Notes: generated by a model not told the origin, from the sequence alone. DNA of 59,548 nt from Coemansia sp. RSA 487 (GCA_027577595.1 JANBRJ010000099.1:1-59548), one strand, 5' to 3'. Positions 10,301 to 20,636 are shown, counted from the stretch's first letter. Numbers and translations: made by a program.

Positions 10301-13251
10301 CTGCATCTGGGGGCCAGACATCCGGGAGAGTTTCATCTGAGACAGCAAATGACAAAAACACAACTGGCGCCAGCACAACAAGCCGTGAAAAGGCACCAGC
10401 TATTGATGTTTCCAACCGAGATGAAGCCCAGCAATCTGCTAGGCAGGCATCAAATGCAGCAGGCGATACTGCGACAGCTTTACGAACTCGAGATTCAGAG
10501 GCAAACACATCTGCATTAACAGCCGCTGCGACTGGCGGTGTATCAACTTTGTTGCAGAACACTGGTGGCCTTCCATTCAATATTGCTGATTCGCTGACCG
10601 AGTCAATGCCTCGTTTGGACGACTTGTTCCGGGGTACACAGCGTTTGCCTGGAGGATTTGGCTTACACGCATTGCTGTCGCGGTTCTTGCCGCAGATTGC
10701 GAGCGGAGCGCTTGGTGTAGCTCCAGGGTCTGAGCGTATGGCATACCCGCTTTCTCGCTGCATTCGCTGGCGTGTCGAGTATCACAGTAGTGAAGATGAT
10801 GTTGCTGGACGCCACCAGCAGAAACCGCAACAATCCCAGCAAGGCAGGACCAACCCAAACACCTCACACGAGTTGGGAAGTGTGTCTTATTCTCAAGCAG
10901 TCGCTGAAAATATGACCAGCACTCAAGAGGCGGTATTCCGCGAGCAAATGGAGGCATATCAGTACATGTACACCCGACTCTACGAGGTTTTGCAAAATGT
11001 ACAGCGCGACAACCATGTTGGACTACCGTCGTCTTTCCTCTTTGAGCACCTTTTGCGCAGAAAAGACAAGAACAGTAATGCTGCTACTCCCATGCACCAT
11101 CGCCAAACAGTCGGCCACGCTTTGCCTGCTCAACATACACAACAGGAAGTTGGTCCAGATTCGGAAAAGGATGACAGCTGTGAATTCGATTACGAAAGTG
11201 CAAGCGATAGTGATGAAATGGATGAGGATGGCAGACACAACCAGGGAGAGAAGGCATCGATGTCAGCATCAGCTTCCAGCATCAGTGGAACTGGGGCTTT
11301 GACAGAGCAGACACTAAGTGCCCTTCCTCCATTTCTACGCACCATTGTCGATCAGCTGCGTGTTCTAAGTGCAGGTGGCGGCGGCGGAGGGGGAGGACAG
11401 TTTGCAGCATTGCCATCTTTGGCTGATGGCAGTGGTACTTCAGGTCAGCCCCAGGACTCAAAGACCAGGCCGTATCCATTTGACAAGGCTGCCAACGCGC
11501 TGTTTATCTACACAGTTGAATCACTGGAACTGGCACAACGAGGTATACGGAATCCGCCAGTGTTTAACCATGAGGACTCACGCAAACGGCCATCGGGTAC
11601 AATTGCTGATGGAGTGAGCGAGGCTCATGCGCTGTTTTTGCATTCTTTAGGCAAGACGTCGGAGCTACAATATCGTACTGTGCTTGGGCCTCTGTTTGAC
11701 ATATCCAAGCCGCATGTTGAAAGCTCGGACCCCAGCATCCCTTCTGTTCCACCTGTGCAGCGGCTGCGTGCGCTGGTCGCAGAATCGCACGCGCCAACAA
11801 TTGCTGCTAGCACCCACGGCGATGTGCTTTCACGCACAAGACTCGACATGCTCAAGGATATAGGTTTTATGCTTGCCCCGCTTGGTGGACAGCATACCCC
11901 ACGCTTGCGCGAGATTGCAAGTGAGCAAGCACGGTGGCAGTCTGGCACCGATGCCGTACCACCAAAGCCGTTCCTTTTACGCAACATATTTTCCGATTTT
12001 GCGGAGCTGAGTATCTCGCTGGTTATGCCGTTGGGGCTTGATATATGGCATATCACGCGCCTTTGTATTGCGGCAGAGCTTCTCCGCATATGTGTTGCAG
12101 TTGGCGACAGCCTTCTTGGCGAGTACACTGGCGCGCCCAAGGCTTTGCGCATTGCCCAACATGTGCCAGTAGATGGCACCACCCATGCACACAGCACAAC
12201 GGCTGCTGGCAAGACCGCAAACGACATTCCGCAGCCATGGGTTGATGCGCCTGAAGTGCGAGATGCAAACCTCGTTTCGCAGTTGACCAAGGGTAGCGAT
12301 GCTTCATTTCTGGAGGCATCGGCAAAGAGCATCCAGTCGCTAGTGGTGTGGGCAATCAGCCGCTTGCAGGGGCCCGATAGGAACGAGGAAGCTATCAAAC
12401 GGCTCGAGTCAGCGGCGCATCCTATCACTGTCACAAAACTGGTTGCTGTCTTGCTTCTACCATTCCTGCGCAAGGTTGCGCTTGTATTCAACGTTCAGTA
12501 TGGCATTGATCTTGCGCGTGAAGCGCCCTGGCTCCAAGCAGACAGAGCCCGCGCTACAGCTGAAGGCAGCACGAACTCACAGGTTCTATCGCAGTCGGAG
12601 CCAGAGTGTGTCCGCCTTTTGCGCTTGCTCAACCTGCCAACGCTTCATCATATTTTTGTTCCCGAGTCGCAGCCGGCGATGGCCTCTCTGGCAGATGGCT
12701 GGCTGCGAGAGCTGCGTCTCTTCCGGCGACGCCATGGTTCGTCTTTATCGCTCGGTGCTGGGCACACGATGGCTGTTCCAGTCAACATGCCAACGCTGTT
12801 TTCTCTTGTTGAGCTTCCAGACCGCTTTGAGGATCTATTTGAGCGCTCGGCCAAGGCATTCTGCCCGCGCTGCAACGGTGTTCCGAGCGATCCAGCGCTG
12901 TGCTTGCTGTGTGGCACATTTATATGTGCCCAGAGTTTCTGCTGCGAGGAGGATGGTATAGGCGAGTGCAATATGCACATGAAGACATGCGGTGGGTCCG
13001 TTGGAATGTATCTTTTGGTAAAGAAGTGTGGCCTTCTTTTGCTGCATCACGACAACGGCTGCTTTATGTCTGCGCCGTACTTGGACCAGCATGGCGAGGT
13101 AGATCTGGGGCTGAAGCGTGGCCGGCCGCTGTTTATCAACAGAGTCCGATATGAAGAGATGAGAAAGCTTGTTCTCGCGCAAAAGATCCCAATCTACGTT
13201 GCACACAAAATCGACCAGGCCTTTGACATTGGCGGATGGGTGTCGCTCTAA
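4339..13251 (+). CDS. UBR1: UBR1-type N-recognin E3 ubiquitin ligase, two exons
   Basis: RING E3 ligase that recognises N-degrons and marks proteins for proteasomal breakdown. Exons 4339-4724 and 5430-13251 join in frame (TGC AA | G AAT TGC), giving about 2735 residues, long compared with about 1950 for yeast Ubr1. The splice restores the UBR box: CGHVF at residues 115-119, then the Cys/His series through CCDCGDPEAW near 165-174. A ClpS-like domain follows (about 272-340; LWNDEVHSF), for hydrophobic N-termini. An acidic tract (about 420-445) and disordered insertions account for part of the extra length. The RING-H2 runs from CIVCQEDC (about 1531) to LCPLCK (about 1690), with the long insertion typical of the family. 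The C-terminal Cys/His-rich autoinhibitory domain occupies about the last 130 residues, ending in GGWVSL. Convergent with ferrochelatase 75 bp downstream. Confidence 0.93.
4725..5429 (+). other. UBR1: 705 bp intron of UBR1
   Basis: GTAAGT donor at 4725 and TAG acceptor ending at 5429. The splice is phase 2 and cuts the UBR box between its zinc ligands, so the joined protein strongly supports it. The intron is four to five times longer than the other introns in this window (128-168 nt). It contains several open frames on both strands, but none with recognisable protein content, and no clear snoRNA boxes were seen. Confidence 0.88.
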
Positions 13252-13326
13252 GCTTAGTACAACACTAGAGCTATTGTTTATTTTTTTCGCTATTATTATA
13301 TTCTCTAGAAATGTGTTTCAAGGATA

Positions 13327-14541
13327 TCATGATGTTCTTGGGGGCTTTGGTATTGACTGGAGGCGCGCCCGCTGCTCGATCTGTGACATGATCCATTTTC
13401 TTGTCAGCACAGTCTGCTCTGACTCTATTCCAGGGTCGGGAAGAAGAAGCTGTGGGCTAGTCGCAAACCCAGAATCTATATGCTCCTTTACGATGCTTGC
13501 CAGGGCATCAATAAACGGAGGATGGTCATTTAAAGCCTCGGCACGTAGATACTGTGCAATCCCAGCCTTTTCTGCAACCTCTCCATACTCGATGTCAAGC
13601 TCAAAAAGCGTCTCGATGTGATCAGATGTGAATGCAATGGGCACCATCACCAACGATTTGTAACCGATGTTGGCATATGCCTCAATTGCGGATTCAGTCT
13701 GCGGACCAAGCCACCTCAGAGGGCCAACTGCCGACTGCCACGTCAGGCGATACGGGTTATTGATTCCACGGCGGCGAAGCTCGTCAACAACATAGGCAAC
13801 CGTTCCGCCAACCTCGGAAACGTAGGGATCGCCTCGGTCGACGACATTAAGCGGCAAGGAATGGGCTGAAAAGATTATCGGCGTTGTCTGGCGAACACTC
13901 TCGGTGAGTCGCTTTACCTGGTCCTCCACGCGATCGGCAAAAGCACGAATCAGCTTTGGGTGGCTCCCCCAGCGATCTATGAAACTCCACTGCAGCCTAG
14001 ACTGGGGATCGAGTCGTTTTTGGGCTCGGTATAGCTCGTTGAGGTTGCTTCCGGTGGTGGAGCCCGAGTACTGTTGATACTGTGTGAACGCGATGACATG
14101 GTCGATTCCGTCCTGGAGCATTCTTTCCAATGCCCCAGAAATGCTTGGCTCGGTGTACCGGAACCCCACATAGTAGCTGTGCGGGCCGGTTTTAGGGCTA
14201 GTGCGGTTGAGAATGTCCACCATGCCTTCGCCTTGTGCACGCGTCCATTTTTCGATTGGAGAGCCGCCGCCAATCTGTCTGTACTGGTCCTTGACCTTGT
14301 TGACGCGGCGGTTGACGATAAACTGCCCAAGCAGGCGCTGTGCTGGAAGCTTGATTATGTCTCGGTCAAGGAATATGTTTTGGAGAAATGGCTTGACATC
14401 GTCCAAGGTGCGTGGCCCGCCCATGTTCATCATGAGTATTCCAAGCTTCGCTGGTGGTGCTGTGTGTGTGCTATATGCTCTGGCCAGTGGACAGAGTCCA
14501 CTAACAAATCTATTTCCGACACGCTGATAACATAGACTCAT
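13327..14541 (-). CDS. HEM15: Ferrochelatase, mitochondrial
   Basis: Inserts Fe2+ into protoporphyrin IX, the last step of haem synthesis, at the matrix side of the inner mitochondrial membrane. The start at 14541 gives 404 residues beginning MSLCYQRVGNRF, an Arg-rich presequence without acidic residues. The conserved domain starts at KLGILMMNMGGP. The active-site His is in FSAHSLPL and the conserved Glu in SDHIETLFELD. QYQQYSG and RLTWQSAVGP blocks are also typical. After the catalytic domain there are no cysteines, so the C-terminal [2Fe-2S] cluster known from animal and fission-yeast enzymes is absent, as in budding yeast. An upstream extension of the frame to 14649 lacks family similarity and was not used. 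It shares a 380 bp divergent promoter region with the M28B gene. Confidence 0.95.
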   Translation of the reverse strand: MSLCYQRVGNRFVSGLCPLARAYSTHTAPPAKLGILMMNMGGPRTLDDVKPFLQNIFLDRDIIKLPAQRLLGQFIVNRRVNKVKDQYRQIGGGSPIEKWTRAQGEGMVDILNRTSPKTGPHSYYVGFRYTEPSISGALERMLQDGIDHVIAFTQYQQYSGSTTGSNLNELYRAQKRLDPQSRLQWSFIDRWGSHPKLIRAFADRVEDQVKRLTESVRQTTPIIFSAHSLPLNVVDRGDPYVSEVGGTVAYVVDELRRRGINNPYRLTWQSAVGPLRWLGPQTESAIEAYANIGYKSLVMVPIAFTSDHIETLFELDIEYGEVAEKAGIAQYLRAEALNDHPPFIDALASIVKEHIDSGFATSPQLLLPDPGIESEQTVLTRKWIMSQIEQRARLQSIPKPPRTS

Positions 14542-14921
14542 GCTTCGCTGCTTACTTTCACCCTCTAGGGTATTTATAGACAACAAGAAATGCTTGCACA
14601 GCAGTATAAAACAAAAAAGCTGAACTTTGAATCCAAAGAATAATAACAAATTAAAAGACGAAGCCCAAAGAAGAAAAGATAAACAGACATCTTGATCTTT
14701 TCACAAATTTGGTTTTGGTCCTACACCATGTTTTTTGTACAAGAAAAAGAGGACTAGGGGTTTTGGCTTGAAACGTAAAACCCAGGCTCTCTGTTCCTTT
14801 TTCTTTCTCCTTGTATCTTTATTAATTCTCGGCTTCTCCAAAACCCCTGTATTTTTTATTTTTTATTACTTTACTCTTGTGTCTTTGGATGACTCTACAG
14901 CTATAACACCCTACTTTCATC
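14542..14921. promoter_or_regulatory. Divergent promoter region between ferrochelatase and M28B gene
   Basis: This 380 bp AT-rich spacer separates two divergent start codons. It is rich in A on the left and in T on the right, as expected for 5' leaders reading outward. No recognisable gene or defined transcription-factor site was found. Confidence 0.4.
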
Positions 14922-17318
14922 ATGCACTCTTTATCGACTGACAACGAAACCTTGCCCCTAGTTGCAAAGGATCCAACGAAATACGAAGAATCAACCGACG
15001 GTAAAACTTGCTTCTGTCATAGAAAAGTCAAAGGCAATGCTAATAAACGACTCATTTCCATAGCGCTGCCTGTTGCTGCGATAGTTTTTATATGGTTTGC
15101 AATGTCGCTTCTTTCAAGCCCACGCTGTGCGGTGTGGGATTTTACGAGATGTGACAGCCCAAGCGATAAAGGCTCAGAGGGCGGCCGTATTGATCCTGCG
15201 CAAGTATTTTTGGATATGGTTTCAACGGATCGCCTGCGCGAAAATCTACAGTACTACACGTCTGGTACCCATGTAGCCGGCATCAACCACACACAGGCAA
15301 TATATACTAGAGACTATTTTTCACATCAGGGAATTGACGCCAAGATAGTCGAATATTATCCGTGGATGAATTATCCTGTTGACCAACGCGTTGCACTGTT
15401 CAATGCGACTACGCACGAAGTTTTATACGAAGCTAGTCTTAAAGAGGACCCTGTCCCAGGGGACACCGCATCCGACGACTCTAACAACCTCCCGCCATTC
15501 CACGGCTATTCTGCCGACGGCAATGTTACTGGACAGCTTGTATATGCCAATTACGGCTCTTTGGAAGATTTTAAGATTCTCGCAGAAGCAGGTATTAGCG
15601 TGAAGGACAAGATCGTGCTTGTGCGTTATGGAGGCATGTTCCGTGGAATTAAGGTACAAGCAGCTTCTCTTCAGGGTGCCCGCGGGGTTCTAATATACTC
15701 GGACCCTGCGGATGATGGCTATGAAAAGGGTAATGTGTATCCAGAAGGGCCGTGGCGATCCGAGTCATCATTCCAGCGTGGCTCGGTATCGCTTATACAA
15801 GTATACCCTGGCGACCCACTGACGCCAGGATATCCCGCAAAAAAGAATGCTGATCGTATCAATCCAAAGGATGCCAAAAACCTTAACCATATACCATCTA
15901 TTCCTCTGTCATACCGCGATGCTCTTCCTCTACTTCAAGCGCTTCAAGGCCATGGCAGAAATACCTCCGAGCTTGATGGTGATTGGGTTGGTGGTCTTAT
16001 ATCCAAGGGCGTAGAATATTGGACTGGCCCGAGTGCTCAAATGGTTAATCTACTCAACCAGGTGGAATACAAAACAGTGCCGATCCAGAATGTAATTGGT
16101 CGAATCAAGGGATGGGAGGATCCGGACCGCGCTGTTATAATTGGAAATCACAGGGACGCATGGTGTGCTGGGGCATCCGACCCATCCTCGGGCTCGGCAG
16201 CTTTGCTTGAGTTGGCACGTGTATTTGGAGAGCTGGGTAAGTTGGGGTGGCGCCCTAGACGATCGATCATTCTTGCATCGTGGGATGCTGAAGAGTATGG
16301 TATGGTTGGCTCTACTGAATGGGTTGAGGAGAATATCGACTGGCTGCGTGCGAATGCCGTTGGGTATGTCAACGTTGATATTGCAGTTGGTGGCGATGTA
16401 TTTGAAGTATCTGCTTCACCAGTGTTCAAAGACCTTCTTTACAAGGTGGCAAAGCAGGTGACGTATCCAGGATCAAACGAAACTCTATACGATGCCTGGT
16501 TACAAAGCGCGCTTGACGGCACCACTTCCCAAAGCGATATCGCAAAAGACAAGAGACCACGGGTCATTCCACTTGGCTCGAGCAGCGATTATACTGCGTT
16601 CATGGCTCATGCGGGTATTTCGTCGATCGATATGGGCTTTGGCGGAAGCATGGGCACATACCATTCCAACTACGATAGCTTTGCAAGAATGACTACATTT
16701 ATTGATCCAGGAATGAAGATACACCAAGCAATGGCACGGGTTTGGGGCTTGCTTGCTATTAAGCTTGCAGATGATTCGGTGCTTGGCTTCAACGCAGTAA
16801 GCTATTCAAAAGATCTGAAGCAGTACATCGGATCACTAAGGAAGCATATTTCCGCCCTGCCGACATCACCACTCAATAGCCAAGACACGCCAGAGCATGC
16901 CGATATCCAGGAAATAGCATCTGCAAAGAAGCTTCGCCATTTGCGTGCAGCACAAAAACAGCTCCTGGTCAGTGCTCATATACTCGAAAAGGACAAGAAG
17001 CACCTGCAGTCAGTATATGGCGAGGACTGCCAAATGAAGGGACGCCGACGCCACGAAAGCTGTCTAAAGCTTCGGGAATCTATAAATGACCGCTCCTTCC
17101 AGCTTGAACGTCATTTTATTGATCCTGAGGGCATTCCTGGCCGTGAGTGGTACAAGCATGTCCTGGTTAGCCCGGGCCGCTGGATGGGCTACGGATCCCA
17201 GACGTTTCCAGCTCTTTCTGAAGCAGCTGAGGATCAGGACTGGAAGAGATTCCGACAGTACGAAAAGCATGCAGCTGAGCTAATCTATGAGGCAGCATGG
17301 TTTTTACGTGAAGTCTAG
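14922..17318 (+). CDS. Glutamate carboxypeptidase II / transferrin-receptor-like M28B membrane peptidase
   Basis: Type II membrane protein of 798 residues resembling GCPII/NAALADase and fungal Vps70/Tre proteins. A short cytosolic tail is followed by one membrane span (about residues 44-65), a protease-associated domain (about 170-370), the M28 zinc peptidase core and a C-terminal transferrin-receptor-like dimerisation domain (about 630-795). All five zinc ligands expected from GCPII are present: H410 and D420 (NHRDAW...SDPSSG), E458 with catalytic E457 (WDAEEYG), D486 (NVDIA) and H581 (GTYHSNYDS). It is therefore probably an active aminopeptidase or carboxypeptidase, unlike transferrin receptor, with its catalytic domain in the lumen or outside the cell. 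Substrate unknown; yeast relatives act in vacuolar protein sorting or transporter turnover. The start ATG is the first in frame. A dispersed repeat begins 33 nt after the stop. Confidence 0.9.
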   Translation: MHSLSTDNETLPLVAKDPTKYEESTDGKTCFCHRKVKGNANKRLISIALPVAAIVFIWFAMSLLSSPRCAVWDFTRCDSPSDKGSEGGRIDPAQVFLDMVSTDRLRENLQYYTSGTHVAGINHTQAIYTRDYFSHQGIDAKIVEYYPWMNYPVDQRVALFNATTHEVLYEASLKEDPVPGDTASDDSNNLPPFHGYSADGNVTGQLVYANYGSLEDFKILAEAGISVKDKIVLVRYGGMFRGIKVQAASLQGARGVLIYSDPADDGYEKGNVYPEGPWRSESSFQRGSVSLIQVYPGDPLTPGYPAKKNADRINPKDAKNLNHIPSIPLSYRDALPLLQALQGHGRNTSELDGDWVGGLISKGVEYWTGPSAQMVNLLNQVEYKTVPIQNVIGRIKGWEDPDRAVIIGNHRDAWCAGASDPSSGSAALLELARVFGELGKLGWRPRRSIILASWDAEEYGMVGSTEWVEENIDWLRANAVGYVNVDIAVGGDVFEVSASPVFKDLLYKVAKQVTYPGSNETLYDAWLQSALDGTTSQSDIAKDKRPRVIPLGSSSDYTAFMAHAGISSIDMGFGGSMGTYHSNYDSFARMTTFIDPGMKIHQAMARVWGLLAIKLADDSVLGFNAVSYSKDLKQYIGSLRKHISALPTSPLNSQDTPEHADIQEIASAKKLRHLRAAQKQLLVSAHILEKDKKHLQSVYGEDCQMKGRRRHESCLKLRESINDRSFQLERHFIDPEGIPGREWYKHVLVSPGRWMGYGSQTFPALSEAAEDQDWKRFRQYEKHAAELIYEAAWFLREV

Positions 17319-17350
17319 ATAGCCGCAGACACGCTAGACAGATAATTTTC

Positions 17351-17463
17351 TTAAGGATGGTTTGTATTTATACAACCTCCCGTACTGTATTTGGGTTTGA
17401 CGAATTTTGGATCAGGAGATAACGAGTATAAAATTTACAATGGAATGGTGGGAAAATAGCTTT
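17351..17463 (+). repeat. Dispersed ~115 bp repeat with hairpin, copy A
   Basis: Sequence begins TTAAGGATGGTTTGTATTTATA and contains an imperfect hairpin (GGATGGTTTGTAT / ATACAACCTCC), then TACTGTATTTGG, a T-rich stretch, ATCAGGAGATAA, and GTATAAAAT. Aligns by eye along its length with copies at 21905-22024 and 45135-45255 (minus). It begins 33 nt after the M28B stop codon, in the same orientation as that gene. Confidence 0.7.
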
Positions 17464-17935
17464 TTAAATCGACTACCAAGCGTCAGCGTATCTGATACCT
17501 ATATGAATAGGCTCGAATTCCGGCTTAGCTATCGCTTCATCGATACGCACAACAGCGAACGTTATTCCCAACTGTATGTCTTGTCCATCTGGCTGTCAGC
17601 ATACCCCACATCGGCGTGCATGTACTTTCACTGCCGTTAGGCAGTGGTAAGGTGGTGGCATCCAAGAGACTTAGCCCCTACATTGCAAGTATGCTCTTGT
17701 TCTTTTTGCATCCATTGCGCTTGTGACTAAACGATGCTTGTAGTTGTTTCTTTCTGTGTTTCTGATGGACTATTTTTACTAACGCTCATCATGGTTTCTT
17801 TTTTCTTCTGCTGTTATTATATTTTATATTGGCGGCTGTAAACGATGCTTTCTCTCGCAAACAGCGGGAAACACTCGAATTTTATAGACCTCCCTCCCAA
17901 ATAGTGTAGGACTATCCATATTTTTTGGATTCCAA
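17351..17935. repeat. Composite repeat unit A (paralogous outer flanks)
   Basis: Both ends of this roughly 585 bp stretch match those of a second unit at 21905-22845. The left end is the hairpin repeat; the right end (about 17730-17935) shares long blocks such as CTCATCATG, GCAAACA and GTAGGACTATCCATA followed by TTGGATTCCAAGTT. The middle parts do not align. Read on the minus strand, the shared right flank has a TATAAAATATAA stretch followed by ATGATGAGSGTTAGT in both units, so it could be the promoter and start of a small gene, or part of a non-autonomous mobile element. No protein can be assigned. Confidence 0.5.
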
Positions 17936-18027
17936 GTTCTATGCTTTTTCTTCATCTTTTTAATGTTATTTGAAAGTGATAGCTGCAAGTAGTATTATAT
18001 TCAAACTCCCCAAAGCAACATCTTGTC
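17936..18027. other. Short spacer before the NDUFA5 stop codon
   Basis: AT-rich spacer between the right end of repeat unit A and the minus-strand NDUFA5 stop codon. It probably holds the 3' end of the NDUFA5 transcript. Confidence 0.35.
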
Positions 18028-18582
18028 TTACTCGGTAGACGGTGCCTTTTTGAAGTACTCCCACTGGCGGGGTGGAATCTGATCCTCTAGTGGCTCCCAG
18101 GCCCTCCACTCGGCCATCTTCGAAATAAGCTTGATCTCATCCTGTGCTTGACTGATAAGCTCCTCGATCTGCCCAGCATCGGCCAACTTCTCGATCTCTG
18201 CAACGTCCTCGTTCTCCTCTGCAATCTTTAGGCGGTGTGTTGTGAAGGCTTCGACAGACTGACGGTATGCCGCTTTTTCTGGGATTTTGGTCTTGAGCTC
18301 GTCAAGGGTCTTTTTGTAAAGCTGGATCAGCTCTGGGCGAGCGCTAGCGTTGACTGGATAGCCAACGATTCCGGTTGTCACCTAAGCAATGTATATGACA
18401 CGACACATTCAAACAGCAAATTCAAAACAAGTTGGTTTTCTCCTTTAGCAAACAAATGTCGCCAATGCCCATGTAACTCTGTTGTTATCGGCCACATTTC
18501 TTAATTTATAGTAGCCTATCTCATTATAAGCGCCTAAAGGTACCTTTTGTGAGGCCTGAAACAACGTGCGTGTGAATCTCAT
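18028..18582 (-). CDS. NADH:ubiquinone oxidoreductase subunit NDUFA5/B13, two exons
   Basis: Accessory subunit of the complex I peripheral arm (Neurospora 29.9-kDa/NUO-29.9 family). Exon 2 (18028-18381) encodes the family domain: TTGIVGYPV, ALIxLYKKTLDEL-like helix, IPEKAAYRQSVEAFT and the closing WEPLEDQIPPRQWEYF. It has no ATG of its own; its first codon is GTG behind a TTGCTTAG acceptor. Upstream, exon 1 (18544-18582) reads MRFTRTLFQASQK, a good mitochondrial presequence, and ends at a GT donor in phase 0. The joined protein is 130 residues, a normal size. The intron is 162 nt. The exon pairing is inferred from phase, splice signals and the expected presequence. It faces TMEM256 across a 187 bp divergent promoter. 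Confidence 0.85.
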
Positions 18583-18769
18583 CCTTCGCTAAACGAAAAA
18601 AATGTAAATTGAAATGAAGTACAAATTTACTTAGAGCTTCTAATTGAAAAATTGAAAATTAAAAATTAAAAAGACAAGAAAAATCGAATTACCTTATCCT
18701 TGGTTACTGTTTGCACTTTTTTTTATCGTGTCTCACTTTTTTGATACATTTTTAAAACTTGTACATGCA

Positions 18770-19123
18770 ATGTCTTCCTTGTTTGCTCTGAGAAGCGCCG
18801 CAATTTTAGGAGCGTCAGGTGTTGCGCTTGGCGCGTTTGGCGCACATGGACTCAAAAAAGTTGTATCCGACAGCGAAAAGATACAAACTTGGACCACAGC
18901 CTCACATTACCAATTGTTTCACGCGGTAGCGCTTCTGGCTCTTTCTGCCAGCGCAAGGCGCCATCCCTACGTTGCTGGACTGTGGACTGCAGGCACGGCA
19001 ATGTTTTCGGGATCCATTTATTGCCTGGTGGTAAACAAGGAAAAGTTCAAGTACCTCGGACCAGTCACTCCCTTGGGTGGCCTGCTCATGATTGCAGGCT
19101 GGCTGGCGCTGTTTGCACCTTAA
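18770..19123 (+). CDS. TMEM256/DUF423 small membrane protein
   Basis: Protein of 117 residues starting MSSLFALRSAAILGASG. The signature GAFGAHGLKK near residue 20-29, followed by the W(T)TASHYQLFHAVALL block and three further hydrophobic segments, matches the DUF423/TMEM256 family. Four membrane-spanning helices are likely. The family is small, present in bacteria and eukaryotes, and lacks a settled function; human TMEM256 is found in mitochondrial and vesicle preparations. An in-frame ATG at 18728 would add 14 residues, but the family normally begins close to the chosen start. Confidence 0.88.
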   Translation: MSSLFALRSAAILGASGVALGAFGAHGLKKVVSDSEKIQTWTTASHYQLFHAVALLALSASARRHPYVAGLWTAGTAMFSGSIYCLVVNKEKFKYLGPVTPLGGLLMIAGWLALFAP

Positions 19124-19326
19124 TTACTTGCCATAAAAGCTATATTCAATGTTTTACCATAAAGTATCTAAACACAAAGAATACTACTACTGTAGCATAT
19201 ATTGAGGATTGTGGATGTCGCGCGTAATTAGAGATATAAAACTGCTTATCTTGGCCCTGTGAAGAAGAAACCAGCGTTAATATCATAAACATCACTAGCA
19301 AGAGCTTTCAATGATCCTCAGTTTGA

Positions 19327-20636
19327 TTATTTAAGCGTTCCACTGGCAACCGTGGCAGTTGTACAAACGTTGCCACCAACAAGAAGCTTGTGGAATTGTT
19401 TGTCTGCATCGTACCAGCCAGCTTCCCGGCTGTCGTTGGTAAAGAGACCTGGCTGGATGGTTTCAAAGATCTTGAGCTTTGGCTTCAGAAGCTCCATCGG
19501 TTCCTGGCCCTCGAATCCCTCAAAATAGACACGATCTCCAGGCTTGCTGCCCTTCGGAGGCTCAACAAACTCAACCGTGTTGCCATCAGGGCTGGTGGCA
19601 CAAAGAACCATAGCATAGGACTTGACACCACGCATTGCGGCTGGCTTCAGATTGCAAACAAGGACGACGTCACGGTTGCTCATGTTCTCGATGGGGATGA
19701 AGCGCACAAGTCCAGATACGACCTTGCGTGGCTCGGCCTCGCCAACCTCAATGTCCTCAACATAGAGTGCATCTGCGTCGGGGTGCTTTTCAGCCTTGAT
19801 GATGTGGCCAACGCGCAGGTCTATCAGAGAAGGCACAGGCTTGAGCTCTTCCTTGGCTGGCTGTGGCTGTTGCTGCTTCTTTGGCTTTTCTTTCTTTGCT
19901 TGGCCATCCTTCTTGTCTTTTTTGGTCTTTTCATCAGCTGCTCCGTCCTTTTCCTTCATGGCGCTTGCAGCAGATTGTTGTTTCTTTAAAGGTGCTGGAG
20001 CATTCAAATCAATCTCCACAAGCTTGAGGCCAGCCTTTGCGAGCGCGTCTGCGGGGACTGCATGCTGGATCAGGTCAAACCAACGAGAAAAGTTGCTCCA
20101 GTTGAAGCGTTTCTGCGACGAAAGTGACTCCATAAACGCGTGTACATTGGCAAATGCCACAAGATCTGCCAGGCTAAGATAGTTGGAGACAAGGAATGTC
20201 TTTCCGGCAAGATGTTCGTTGATTGTCTGCGAAAACACCTGGCGCTCTGACGGACCATGGCGAGCAGACATGCTCATCCACTGACTAACCTCTGCCTTTT
20301 CAGTGTCTGTCTTTCCTGAAAGATCGCTGCTATACTTTTCTGTTATCAAATAAGCAATTGAATTTGTCCCTTCCGCCTTCTGGCCATCGAGCTGCAGCTG
20401 GGAAAGCTACTCTTGAGATTTTATGGAAAGAGCAAAGGAACGAGCCAAGACCGCAGTTAGTGATATGTACAACGCTAGCAATTTTAAATTGGATCAATTG
20501 AAGAACCAAAGAAGAATAAACAAAGCCAACTTACCTGGTCAGCCACGAAATCGACAGACAAATCGGATTCCACCTTTGGAATGAACGCAAGAAGCAGCTT
20601 CAGAGCAGTGTCGTTGTTTGCAATAGACACGGACAT
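19327..20636 (-). CDS. ARC1: ARC1/AIMP1-like tRNA-binding aminoacyl-tRNA synthetase cofactor, two exons
   Basis: Non-catalytic cofactor that holds aminoacyl-tRNA synthetases (in yeast, the methionyl and glutamyl enzymes) and presents tRNA to them in the cytosol. Exon 1 (20535-20636) encodes 34 residues from MSVSIANND and ends at CAG|GTAAGT; exon 2 starts at 20406 (TAG|CTTTCC) or, alternatively, at 20397 (CAG|CTGCAG), both in phase. The protein is about 393 residues (yeast Arc1 376). It has a GST-like N-terminal domain (LSLADLVAFANVHAF, RFNWSNFSRWFDLI), a Lys-rich linker (about residues 165-205) and a C-terminal EMAPII-type OB fold (IDLRVGHIIKAEKHPDADALYVEDIEVG, then MRGVKSYAMVLCA). Intron 128 nt. 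Diverges from the polyprenol reductase gene. Confidence 0.9.

Noticed and set aside
11625-12491. Minus-strand frame of 288 codons within UBR1
   Set aside because: Shadow of a long GC-balanced coding frame; Ser/Arg/Cys-rich composition typical of antisense translation.
14541-14649. Longer N-terminus for ferrochelatase
   Set aside because: The extra residues are hydrophobic and unlike a presequence; the ATG at 14541 gives a proper targeting peptide and normal length.
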